A stretch of 64,000 nucleotides of DNA, from assembly GCA_009792885.1 (NCBI GenBank), contig WMCF01000067.1, positions 609,108 through 673,107 on the forward strand. Reading direction: 5' to 3'. The notes below the pieces were generated by a model. That model was given only the letters and a program-made list of their open reading frames with translations, did no database searches and was not told the origin of the DNA. Below, piece by piece: positions 44,001 to 53,500 of the stretch. This stretch comes from Eremophila alpestris peregrina. Its lineage: Eukaryota; Chordata; Aves; Passeriformes; Alaudidae. A program made the translations under genes and the position numbers. Each line of letters starts with the position of its first letter. The stretch's first letter is position 1.

Positions 44001-46775
44001 CTGCCCAGAGAGGAGCTGGTCATTGTGGGAGATGGCTCCGCAGACTTCTGCTTGTTTGGGAAACTGAAGACAAAAGGGAAACGTAAAACTTCTGCATCAA
44101 GATACAGCAGAAGGATGGAGGGAAACTCATTAGGTTCCCAAAGTTGACACTTGTGCTGTGCTCTTTTCAGGCTGATGCTTTTAGCTCTGGGGGTAAAGAA
44201 GACACGTGCTTTGTGACACACACACAGCCACTGCTATTCTTGTAAATTACAAAAATAGCACTGATGGACAGGGCCTCTGATTGTAGGACCATGTGCTGCC
44301 CAGCCCTGCAGGAAAGAGTTAACTGTCTGTAGGTCCAAAATGCACAGAACAGCAGCAGAACCATTAGCTCACATACGGGAAAATGACTTGTTTCTGCTGA
44401 CACCACAGCAAGCAGCAACATCCCCCTCCCTGAGCGAGGGAATGCAGGGCTAGCACAGACTGGAGAGAGAGGCAAAGCACAAACCTCAGGTTAGTAGCAG
44501 AAACTGAGAAGCAGTAGGATATGTCCCAGCCTCTTGCAACACTCAAGGTCTCCCCAGGTCCTCACACCTTTAATTTGGGGAACTCTAATCAATTTATAAG
44601 AAAATAACTTGATATTATTTTCTACTGTGTTAAATACACATGCATGTATAAAGCACTGGCTGTAATTACTAATAGTCTTATATGAGTGATATCATTCTCC
44701 ACACAGATTTGCAAACTGTTCCAAAGCAGAACTTCACATCAATACAGTGATTTTTACAGCAGTTACACTGTAGTAACGGTCTTTCCATTGTCAATGGCAA
44801 GAGCATTTTTTTCTCCTGGTTTTAACAAATGAAGAAATAACTTTCAGTACTCTAGAGGTTCTTATTTTATCAAAAAGATACTTTCCAAATCCAAAATGGG
44901 AACTTCTGCCTTGTGCACAGGACCACATTATGCTCAAAAAGTTAGTATCTAGCAGGTTAAGGACTGGCACCTGTAACACCAGTGACAATTACGAATTCCA
45001 TAAGGGAAGTTTTCCTTCTCTTCAGGTTGAAAAACAAAATCCACAACTGCAATCTGAGAACATACTTCACACTGAACCAACACACCAGCTACAATTCACA
45101 CCAGAACCAAGGCATGCCAGACCCTTGTTCAGGAGGACTTATGGCTGTAATTACCTTCATTTCATACTAATTGCACGCAGTCATCTGAAAAAATTGCAAT
45201 TACTGTCTCCACTGGGCCATCTCTGGCTAGGCTGGCCAGAGAGGAGCTGAGCTCTACCCAGAATTAGTTCTGGTTGGAAGCAACTTCCTGCTCAGCAGAA
45301 AGAGGTGGCATGATTAGATTATGACTCCAAAGAAACACCAGTCTCCAAAGTGTAAAAAGGTGCCCAGGATGAATTTCTGACAGCCCCTGCCTCACTTATC
45401 CCTATGTCAGCAGAAAGGTCTGTCCTACTGTGCAGGCTACTCCTCCAACCTCTCAGAGTGAGAGCAGCTGTGAGGCCTTTGCAAGTGTAAACTTATTATC
45501 TAGCAATCACCACTGAGATGGAAGTTTTAAGAAGTTTGAATTTACCTGAAAACCCAAGTCTCTGCATATCCCTCCAGGCCACAAGTACTGAGTTCCCAGG
45601 GAAAAATAACCCAAAGGCCATCTACCTCCTGAAGAACTTTTATGCTGTTTAACTGGGGGGTGGGTTTGTCACTTGTGTCTGTATCATATCCTTCACAACA
45701 CAATCCAGATCCTGCTGTGTCTGATGGATCCTTAACCTCCTGCAGCTGAGCAAGCCCAAGGGCCAGGTCAAAGTCTGAAGTGAGTATGAAAGTTACAGTG
45801 GCGTGTTACAAAAGAGGCAATCAAAACTGACACAAAGCAATGTAACACACACGGGGAGCAGTGCTTGTTTCCACTTATAGAAGGCAGTTTGACCCTCAGC
45901 AGGCTCAAGTTGTGAGTCAGGCTTATCTGTTAAAAGGGACAGGATACCTGTAGACGTGCTCCTCTTCACTGGCACGGGGAGTAGGAGAGCTGAGCCCGTC
46001 TCTAGGAACAGAGGCACTGGAGCTTTTGGCACTAGAGCTGTATATAGGAGACTGGGACTGAGGCTGTGGAAACAAGATTTGCATTGGAAACAGTGAATAC
46101 AAAACAAATATGTACACTACTGCATTACAAACTCACGCATTGACAGGGTAGAAAAAAGCCCAGCAAAACAAAAAAAAAAAAAAAAAAATCTGCTATTTAG
46201 TCAAGGCAATCTCTGTCGGGTGGGCTACACCAGGAACAACAGTTTTCCCCTTACTTCAGACCTGCCCATGAGTCAGCTTTGTGCTGGAAACCCCCAGTCT
46301 GCCTTCCACAGGCTCAAGACAGATGACTAACACTAATCTCATCACGCCACCATTTTGTCAGCACAATGACGATGGCTTTCAAATTCTTTTCTACCATTTG
46401 TTCCAACCAGTTAGTACTAATAAAAACTCCCACCTCCCCCTATTTCCCTGCTCTGTTCACAGCCAAATTCATCCTCGCTTCTTCCTATTCCCTCCTTACT
46501 TTCCTGAGAGATCCTGCACCCACAAAAGCACCTCCCACCCCCACTCACCTGCTGCTGGCCGTATCTGGGTGTGCTGGGCTGCCACTGGTCTAAGGGGTCG
46601 ATGACGGTGCCATTGAGGGCCTCGTTGGAGGGAGGTGGGGGCACCGGGGGTGGCACAGCAATCTCCTGGTACGTGTGGTTTCCTGTTGGGTAGGAGTATG
46701 GAGTCTCCTCCGTGAGAAATACTGGGCGTTTGGAGATATGTGAGGTGGTGGATTCCAGGTCTGCCAGTAAAGCGT
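28796..46775 (-). CDS. PXN: PXN, paxillin (exons 2-11; exon 1 outside window)
   Basis: Paxillin is a focal-adhesion scaffold. N-terminal leucine-rich LD motifs bind FAK, vinculin, GIT and parvin, and four C-terminal LIM zinc-finger domains target it to adhesions. Ten exons here code residues 5-558 of the standard (alpha-like) form; with a 13-base first exon the total is 558 residues, the expected avian length. Visible elements are LD1 (ALLADLEST), the Src/FAK tyrosine site TPYSYP, the EEHVYS site across an exon junction, LD2 (LSELDRLLLELN), LD3 (VESLLDELES), LD4 (ELDELMASLSDFK), LD5 (LDTMLGSLQSDLNKLG) and LIM1-LIM4 with their CxxC...HxxC ligand pairs, ending KLFC. Three further in-frame exons between LD4 and LD5 define a long form. 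All alpha-form phases join cleanly. The gene ends just above RPLP0. Confidence 0.97.
29063..31013 (-). other. PXN intron 10, no gene
   Basis: 1.95 kb between the two last exons. Apart from a weak MIR-like scrap near 29830, nothing is recognised. Confidence 0.65.
29825..29870 (-). repeat. Possible MIR scrap
   Basis: GTGGGAAACTGAGGCAGCAG resembles the MIR core, but the flanking similarity is weak. Confidence 0.3.
31014..31162 (-). CDS. PXN: PXN exon 10 (LIM2 end and LIM3 start)
   Basis: Residues 421-470: FHEKDGKAYCRKDYFDMFAP, KCGGCARAILENYISALNTL then WHPECFVCR. LIM3 ligands CGGC and HPEC are visible. Acceptor TGGCAG, donor GTAAGA. Confidence 0.97.
31508..31589 (-). CDS. PXN: PXN exon 9 (LIM2)
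   Basis: Residues 394-421: KVVTALDRTWHPEHFFCAQC then GAFFGPE. Acceptor GAACAG, donor GTATTG. Confidence 0.97.
32145..32318 (-). CDS. PXN: PXN exon 8 (LIM1 end and LIM2 start)
   Basis: Residues 336-393: VVTAMGKTWHPEHFVCTHCQ, EEIGSRNFFERDGQPYCEKD then YHNLFSPRCYYCNGPILD. Acceptor CAACAG, donor GTGAGT; 58 codons, phase 0 at both ends. Confidence 0.97.
32663..32833 (-). CDS. PXN: PXN exon 7 (LD5 and LIM1 start)
   Basis: Residues 279-335: FMAQGKAGSSSPPSTASKPG, then LD5 in QLDTMLGSLQSDLNKLG, then GVCGACKKPIAGQ opening LIM1. Acceptor CTGCAG, donor GTGAGT; phase 0 at both ends. Confidence 0.97.
32834..35608 (-). other. PXN intron between cassette exon C and LD5 exon
   Basis: 2.8 kb with no supported exon, RNA gene or recognisable repeat. 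Short open frames have no family likeness and no matching splice sites. In the alpha form this is part of a 9.9-kb intron running from 42750 to 32834. Confidence 0.6.
35609..36016 (-). CDS. PXN: PXN long-isoform cassette exon C
   Basis: 136 codons, phase 0 at the acceptor (TTTCTAG). It begins VVFPPESPLLPRRTISVPAS, is rich in proline, serine and alanine through the middle, and ends SVGCQTEDEAFFPEMQ. The downstream boundary is chosen where the frame can join exon 7 (FMAQ). The only donor there is GC, in CAG|GCAGGC. The open frame continues about 20 codons beyond it to a stop. The 'VGCQT' end agrees with my memory of long vertebrate paxillin forms. Confidence 0.7.
36559..36825 (-). CDS. PXN: PXN long-isoform cassette exon B
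   Basis: 89 codons, phase 0 at both ends. Sequence pieces are IKSLIKRTKETANVHPMSRD, SPRRKLGPALFHKTESQDRL and IEELQDKLGTENLEQEEWQ. The acceptor ends in CATTTAG and the donor is AAG|GTAGAA. IEELQDKL has LD-motif-like spacing. Strongly charged and unlike random intron translation. Confidence 0.75.
37548..37561. repeat. CA microsatellite
   Basis: (CA)7 in the intron just beyond the end of PXN cassette exon A. Confidence 0.85.
37628..38665 (-). CDS. PXN: PXN long-isoform cassette exon A (large)
   Basis: 346 open codons after a strong acceptor (TTTTTTTGCAG), in phase with the LD4 exon: TSSTMSLISESSLELVPSSA, proline-rich APPPVPPLAQTVPVPPPRSS, an LD-like ALDELWALEL, then a basic stretch and ending PPIERISASGQ. 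The exon is far longer than expected by chance in non-coding DNA. The 3' boundary is uncertain. CAG|GCAGGC (a GC donor) keeps the frame with exon B. A GT donor 11 bases on (GTGAAT, exon end at 37617) does not. Predicted disordered scaffold sequence. Confidence 0.75.
39540..39630 (-). repeat. Possible MIR remnant
   Basis: GAGACTCAGAACAGTGACTT, then GCTTACACAGCAGGTCGACC resemble the reverse-complemented MIR 'gaggctcaga..gtgacttg..ggtcacacagcaagt'. Diverged and lacking the diagnostic core. Confidence 0.4.
40961..40998. repeat. Short tandem duplication, 24-bp period
   Basis: TACTGTGCTTAATA occurs at 40961 and again at 40985. Two copies only. Confidence 0.7.
42751..42886 (-). CDS. PXN: PXN exon 6 (LD4)
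   Basis: Residues 233-278: PAITVSQGEVSSPQRVTASQ, then RISASSATRELDELMASLSD and FK. LD4 binds FAK and GIT. The acceptor ends in ATCCAG. The donor GTACCC is weak, which suits a site where alternative exons may follow. Confidence 0.96.
43367..43568 (-). CDS. PXN: PXN exon 5 (LD3)
   Basis: Residues 166-233: EVGRSPSLPSVAGPHYVVPE, TKEKPKRNGARGIEDVRPSV then ESLLDELESSVPSP. Acceptor GTTCAG, donor GTGAGT. Confidence 0.96.
43924..44063 (-). CDS. PXN: PXN exon 4 (LD2)
   Basis: Residues 119-166: FPNKQKSAEPSPTMTSSSLG, SNLSELDRLLLELNAVQHTP then ASGFTA. Its first base completes the serine after the Y118-type tyrosine. Acceptor CTTCAG, donor GTAAGG. Confidence 0.97.
44064..45947 (-). other. PXN intron 3, no gene
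   Basis: 1.9 kb between exons 3 and 4. AT-rich unique sequence, no supported feature. Confidence 0.6.
45948..46063 (-). CDS. PXN: PXN exon 3
   Basis: Residues 81-119: PQSQSPIYSSSAKSSSASVP, RDGLSSPTPRASEEEHVY and two bases of serine. EEHVYS is the second main Src/FAK phosphorylation site. Acceptor TCCACAG, donor GTATCC. Confidence 0.95.
46170..46188. repeat. A19 homopolymer
   Basis: Nineteen adenines in the intron between PXN exons 2 and 3. No retroposed gene body lies beside it. Confidence 0.85.
46549..46775 (-). CDS. PXN: PXN exon 2 (LD1)
   Basis: Residues 5-80: ALLADLESTTSHISKRPVFL, TEETPYSYPTGNHTYQEIAV, PPPVPPPPSNEALNGTVIDP and LDQWQPSTPRYGQQQ. It starts with two bases of the aspartate codon begun in exon 1. 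Carries the Y31-type site in PYSYP. Acceptor CCTGCAG, donor GTGAGT. Confidence 0.97.
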
Positions 46776-49189
46776 CTGCAGGAAAGCAGAACAAACCCAA
46801 CAAAATGGTCAAAGCCTGGACTACAGCTTTGTCTCTTTCTTCTCATTCAGTGTATCCGTATCAAAAGGTTTTTGGGAGGACTTTTCATCTAGGGTAATCT
46901 ACCCTGAAAAACACTACTGCTGCTCAGGAAGGAATGAGTTAATCAAACTTGTACCTAGAGAACACCAAGATGTAACAAAGCAGCCAGAAAAGCTGTGTCA
47001 GTCTCAGATTTTTGCCTTAACTGGAAAAACACACAAGAGGAACCCATAGTCTCACTGTACTCTGAAGAAGTGCAACCTAGGCAAGCCTGTCCAGAGATCT
47101 ACTCCAACAGGATATTGACACAGACTAATTACAGGCCCCACATCATCACAGAGTCATTTACTGTGGCCGCAGGCACTGCTTTCTGCAGGAAACAGGATCT
47201 CAGGAGGTGTTTTCTCCAGAGTCCAAGGTAGTAGAAGCAGCATGAAACGTTCAGATCAGTCCATCAGTGCAGCAGGAGGATGTATTTCAGTTCTCCTCAC
47301 AAAAATCCCTCTCAGTACATCATACAAACAGTTAACAAGTTTCCAGAGGCTGCCAGGTAAACGCTATTTCTTCTGGAAACAATCCTTAACTAGATGGGTG
47401 GAGACTGCTCACACATTCCTCAAGAGAAGGAAAACGTCCACCAGCCAGAAACACTGTCACTCATGCCAGGCAGAGGACCCAAATCACACAGTTAGCACTT
47501 CACTAAAATCTTACAGTTCCATCAGAGATTAGGCATAAAAAGGCATTCCCAGCTTTCTGGATTTCTCCCAGCAAATGTATCCTCTGCCCAGTCCCAACCC
47601 TGCACTCCTCTGGGGTGACTCAAAGGCAAATCCTGACCTGTTGGACCTTCCAGCCCATGTGCCCACCCTGCAGAGCCCATTGCAGTCCCTGCGGGGGGAG
47701 CTCCAGTGAGTGCCTGCAGGTCTGTGCCACACTCACTTTCCAAAGAAAGCCTCCCTGGCTCCGTGCCCAGCTTCCCACTGGGGCAGCAGCACCAGTGCAC
47801 ACCTCTGCAAGGCTGTCAGAGAGCAGTCAGCTCACTGGAGACATCGGGGCTCTCATGTAACAGCACCAGGACACACCTGGCACACCTTTGGAGATGTGGA
47901 ATTCAGCCAGAAAACAGAAACCTTCAGCAGAATTAGGAGGGGACACTCTGTGACCCCTCCCCTGGATCTCCCTCTCCCCTGCACAGACCCAGCTGTCTTC
48001 AGAGAGGCTCAGCAGGCCCCTTCTCCTGCACACAGCAGGCCCCTGACACTCAGGTTTGGGGCACAGGGGCCCAGTCCTGCAGTGTCCCCCGCCGGGTCAC
48101 ACAGAGCTGGAGCTGTCTGGTGGCACCAGAATAGCAACCAAGCAACTGCTCACACACACTAATGGCTGCCCACAGCTCCCTGGGCAGCACCTGCCAGCCT
48201 GAGCCACTTCCTGAGCACAGACTCCACAGCAGCCACTGCACTTAGCACACCTTCAGGAAAATGTATTAGGACAGTATTATTGCATTACAAGATGAAGAAG
48301 ATGCCGCTTTTATATTCACTCTTTTCAAAAAGCCAAAGCATCACAAAAGAAAAAATAAGCAGTCCTGCACTCAGAGAGCAGAGTACAGCCATTAGCAAAT
48401 TAAATACTGTGTTAAATTATTTCTATACACCTTTCATTTAGTTAAAAAGATGCTCCAAACCACTAAAGTCACAGGATCTATCTTCCTAAAGGAACCAAAA
48501 TATCCCAGAAGCAGATTCTCTGAAGGGACACAAGTATTCTGCAGCTGGGGAAAAATGAACTGAATCTTTTCAAGCAAAAGAACAGCTGGTGGATTCCAGA
48601 GTGAAAGGCACATACCTCCAGGGAACTGCCGAAGAACCGCAATTCCTACAGTCAGGCAGGTCCTATGACTGGAGGTTTCACACACACAACCTCCCAGAGA
48701 AGTGCTTGCAGAGAAGGAGTGGTTTTTGCTTCTCCCCTCCAATGACAAAGGCAAATCAAACTCCACCAGGAAGTGAAAATCCCGGGAGGGTGTTGGGCTC
48801 CTCTGGCCCTGCAGAGGGGACGCAAACCATTTTTCCACCCTCCACCTCCAGCCCTCAGTGCAGGACCGGCAGCAGTAACCATCTCGCCACAGGAACTCCC
48901 CTGCTCGGCTCCTCTCTGCCGATCATCCATGGGAGAGACACCCACTGCCTTTTGCTGATGGCACAGAGCGAGCTCGGCTACACGCACCGCTTTACTTTTA
49001 CAGGTCTGCGGAGGAAGGGAGGTCTGCAAATCCCAGGAGCACTGAGCCCCATGGCTGTGAAGGAGTTAAGATTAATGATTAACCTTCCTCACACCCTCCC
49101 CCTTCCTGACTTGAGCAAACAAGGCAGAGGCGAGGAACGGAAAGGAGAGGGAGGAGAAAGGGCCGGAGAGGAATCCCTCTGTTACTCAA

Positions 49190-50520
49190 ACTAAACTCCA
49201 ACTTTACAACTGATATCGAAGCAGCTGCACGAAGGCACCAGCCCAAGCCGGCGGGACAGGAAAGGCGCTCACACACCGGTTTCCCAATGCGAAAGGACTT
49301 CTCCTTGTGCCTGCCCGCCCCCAAATCCTGCAATCCCGTGTCCTCCCTCCGCTGCGCCCCCGCCGCTCCAAGCGCACAGCCACCACAGAGGGAAGGTCTT
49401 CCCCATTCCCGTCCCTCCCCGTTGCTCTTCCCGGATCCAATCCCATCAGCAACCACAGCTCCCTGAAACTCTGCTGGAATGGGAAATTGCGCCCGTTTAA
49501 AGGGCCCAACACCAGCAGCAGAACGTCCCCGGCGAGATCAGGGTGCGAGTGGCAGAGGCATTGTCCCACCTCAGGGACATCACCCTGCCAGAGGGAAGGG
49601 ACTCCCCAGCCCAAGGCACGGGCTGCCGGGCGCTCCCTCCGAGGTCAGCCCAAGGAGTTCTACAGTCCAGAGCGTGACTTGAGGCTATTATTCAAAACCC
49701 AACCAAAAATTAACCAAAGGGATTAACATTTTCTTTTCCATTAAGCACTTCATCCCAACAGGTCCCAAAGCACCGTGCATTCATTTAGGATTTGTGCAAC
49801 TACCAGAAGACAATGTGAAACAAGAGATGAGGGGAAAGAAGGGAGATTTATTGATGGAAAAAGATGCATCGCTCTCTCTTTTGCAAAAGGGACCATCATC
49901 TGTAACCTGATGAACTGTGACAGGGATGCTGTGCTTTGTACAGTGCTGCACCTCCCGTCACAGCAACTGAGTTCACTACAGTGGCTGCTCCTTCAATGGA
50001 ATATTAAATGCTTAAACAGAAATATGAAAGTCTCGATCGATTTACTGGGTAATGAAGTGTTCCTGCCCAAGGTGACTCCTGAGGGACAGTGCTGCAGGAC
50101 GCGTGAATCAGCCAGTTAGTCCCCACAAGCCGTAGGGAGCAGCTACTGGGCCAGCGCAAGGCAGTGACTGGGGCCAGTGCCCACCGGCACCATCCGTCAG
50201 AGGGCACCACCAACACCCTCACAGCGACAGAGCGACGAAAGCCACGGCAGTGCCCAGCTCGGCAGTGCCCTCACCTCACCTGCTCAGCCCCGCAGGAGCG
50301 GGGAACCCGTCCCTGTTCCAGGCACACAGAGACTCCCGGCGGTGCCACGTGTGCTGCACCTCCCCATGGATCCGCGCATCTTCAGAGCAGCGACCGCCCT
50401 GCACTGCACTCCGGAAACAAGCACACACACTGACCTCACCACAGCCTCACCGCTGCCCCAAATACTCTCTGGAACACCACAGACCGCTCTAGGAGCGGAA
50501 CCTCCCAAGGACGAAGAACG
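49190..50520. promoter_or_regulatory. CpG-enriched stretch in PXN intron 1; possible alternative promoter or enhancer
   Basis: Compared with its AT-rich surroundings, this stretch has clusters of CpG (for example around 49240-49380, 49490-49560 and 50150-50250) and G/C-rich runs. It is weaker than the two clear islands at RPLP0 and GCN1. No TATA box or supported first exon is seen. Function is inference only. Confidence 0.35.
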
Positions 50521-53500
50521 TAGAGAACAGATTTAACCATTTTGTAGCAGTAAATTAACCCAGACAGAGTTATAATGGACCTACAAACCATTGCTCCTCC
50601 CCAGGATCACCCCTCTCTCCACTCTCACAGCTACAAGGCACTAACACAACCCACAGACACAATGTCAACTCGCAGACACGTGCATGGAGCAGAATCACTC
50701 CAGTTTCCAAAGAATCGGTAGGGCTCAGTTATGCACGGGTTGTGCATACAGAAATCTGTATTTTCCACTCCATTAGCCAGCTGCTGCTCAGGAGGGTGCA
50801 AAAGGGATGCCTGCTAAAGCACCACCAACCTGAACACTCCTGCTTCCCATGGCTACCCTGGAGCAGTCACACAGCCAATAAAACCCGAACTCACTGTGCA
50901 CTGCAGCACAGAGCACCTCAGCATGTGCACAGTGCTCCTCCACGGGCTCAGGTAACCTGGCCAACCACCTGGTAAAGCTTGTGTGAAAACATGAAACAGA
51001 AGGACAGTCTGCCTCCCCTCCACTGGACAACCCAAAAGTTACACACTCGATTGAAATAGCATTTAGGCCTGAGGGCTACTCAACCCACATCCTCCCCAGA
51101 AAGGGAGGACACTGCTGTTTGCATTCAGGTGGGTTTTCTACTCAGATTTTCCTGTGGATGAGGGACAGTTGAAGAATTATACCACATTTGACACCTTTAC
51201 CACTATAATGCACTCCAAGACACATGGAAGTCCAGGAACATTAGTTTGCTCCTCTCTTCCTTTCCTCACTTTGGCCAAAGATCATTATTAACTGTGAGGT
51301 CCTTGGGATTCTGGTCTACAAATCCTCCATACCACTGTGCACATCAGTTAGAGATGTACAAGTGTCCCTTTAATACCAACTGCATTGCTTCAAGGTAATT
51401 CCCAGCAAAAACCAAAGCTCTGCTGGTCATTTCAAGAGCTCAGGACAAGAACTCTCACGCTGATGTCTAATGCATTGAACCACTCAGAAAATATCCCTTC
51501 TACCACCAAAGTAGCAAGATGGAAGAACAGGACAAATCCTTAGGCTAAGCCCCATTTACCAGTTCAAGCTGCATTGAAAAGAGCCAGTTCTGTGGTGCAC
51601 ATTCCAGTGCTATCTCCCCAGCCCACAGCTCCGTGGGCCGGGAGCAGCTCAGGCATTCCAGGGGCTCCAAGGCATCGCTGCGTGTCAGCACTCGCTGGCC
51701 TGCAGATGCTGCATCCTGCAGCCTCTCTGCAGCCAGGGGCACATTCTTGAGCTTCCCACAGCCAGGCCCGTCTGACACAGAGCAGTAACACCAGCCTGGG
51801 AATCACAGCACTGCTCTGCAGGCTGCAATGGGTAACACCAGGGTCCCTCTGTACTGATTCACACATCAACACCCCTTTCCAGGAATTTCAGCTGTACTCA
51901 GCCCCCTTAAATAGGTAGAGTGACGTTACTAGAAAGAAAATTATATATTTTTATATATTTAAATGTATCTTCCCATGCATATCAAAGCATACTTTGCTCA
52001 CTTCCCCTTTCCTGTGCATCTCAAAAATGCTCTTGGGTTAAGGTGACACAGTGAAGCAGAACACATCATGGACTAGTTCTGCAAAAACCTACGTGACAAG
52101 GCATCAACAAATTCACATTTGCCAACTGACATCAAGCTGCTTTTCAATGCTAATTTTTCCTCAAGCAGTAAATAATTTTCCACTATTCATAAGCAGTTTA
52201 GAATTTATCTTTTTTTTAAGTGAGGCGATTTAGAGAAATCTAAATTTGCTGTCCTCTGGAGAAAGGATTTCCATATGCAGTTCATCTCTCTCAACAACTG
52301 AGGATTATTAAGCCATGCTGACACAGCAAATCACAGCAGTATCAATATAGAGAGCAGATCAAAAGGATGGCGGTCAATTTTCTTCCACATCTCATCCACT
52401 GCTGGGGAGGAAATGGAAGCATAACTGAGGCAAGATACTTCAAATGCCTCAGATATCAGCCTTTCATTTTCAACAGCTGGAAGCCACATTTGCACATGTA
52501 TCAAACCACACACTGCTGTAGCTCTGCTTCTTGCACGGGACATCTGGAAAGTGAGCAGCACTGGAGACAGGATTCCTCCTGCAGCCAGCACAGAGCACAC
52601 GCATTCAGCCACAGAGTCCCATCTCCCCCAGCACCTCCAGTGCCACATGTCCCTGAGAGCCCAGACACAGCACACTGGGGCATCAGGATGAGATGTCTGA
52701 GCACAAACTACAGGATTTCCTCTGCTGCAGCTGCACAGAACAGGTATCTGCACCTCCACTATTTTCCCCTTGCCTCTGTCTATCCAAATAAGTAGAACTG
52801 CTGCAAGTTTTCCTGGTTTAGGCAGCAGAAGATTCCTAGAGGACTGGCAAATAGAAATAAAAATCAAGACACCCCTAAGGGCAGCCCTCAATGAGGACAT
52901 GGACTTTTCATGCTAATCATGTCTCACTCAGCATCAGACAAATTGCAGACCTCTCACTGGCAGAATCACACCCCATTCTCCAGCCCTTTTTTCTTAATAC
53001 CTGCAAGATGCTTAATTCAAATCCTTGATTTTTGCTGACCCCTAAGAGAATGAGGGGAAAGGAAATGCATCTCCAGAACTGAAATTTGAGCTTGCAGCCT
53101 CATGTGAGCCACACCTTTGCAAAATCCCTGAATGCAAACTTTAAAAATCTCATTAGGTTCAAGTAAGTTTTCTCCCCCCTCCAAACCTCCAGGAGTAAAT
53201 GCAGCTCCAGCTCACAGGAGACAGCTCGAGGCAGTAACCCAATCCTTGGCACGACAGTTTTATGTTGTGAGTAACTGCAGAGGAATGGGGAGCCTGGGTA
53301 TATTTATCCTATTAAATAGCCTTTCAAAAGAAACATTTGCAGTGCTCTACAAGGCCTGCATCAAGAAGACTTGCTGGAGCCTTGCTAGGACTTCTCACTG
53401 CCCTGCAGTTTGCAGAAGGTGCGGGGAGCCCCAAACACTGATGGCAGGAATTCCCTGTCTGGTTTTTCTCAGCAAAATGGAAGAGCTTTATCAGAAATAG

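Noticed and set aside
46170..46188. A19 run as the tail of a processed pseudogene
   Set aside because: No coding similarity or target-site duplication next to it. It is treated as a simple homopolymer.
48921..48930. Minus-strand ATG GAT GAT (MDD) resembling the paxillin start MDDL
   Set aside because: It continues as RQRG, lacks the leucine and has no donor after 13 bases, so it cannot supply PXN exon 1.
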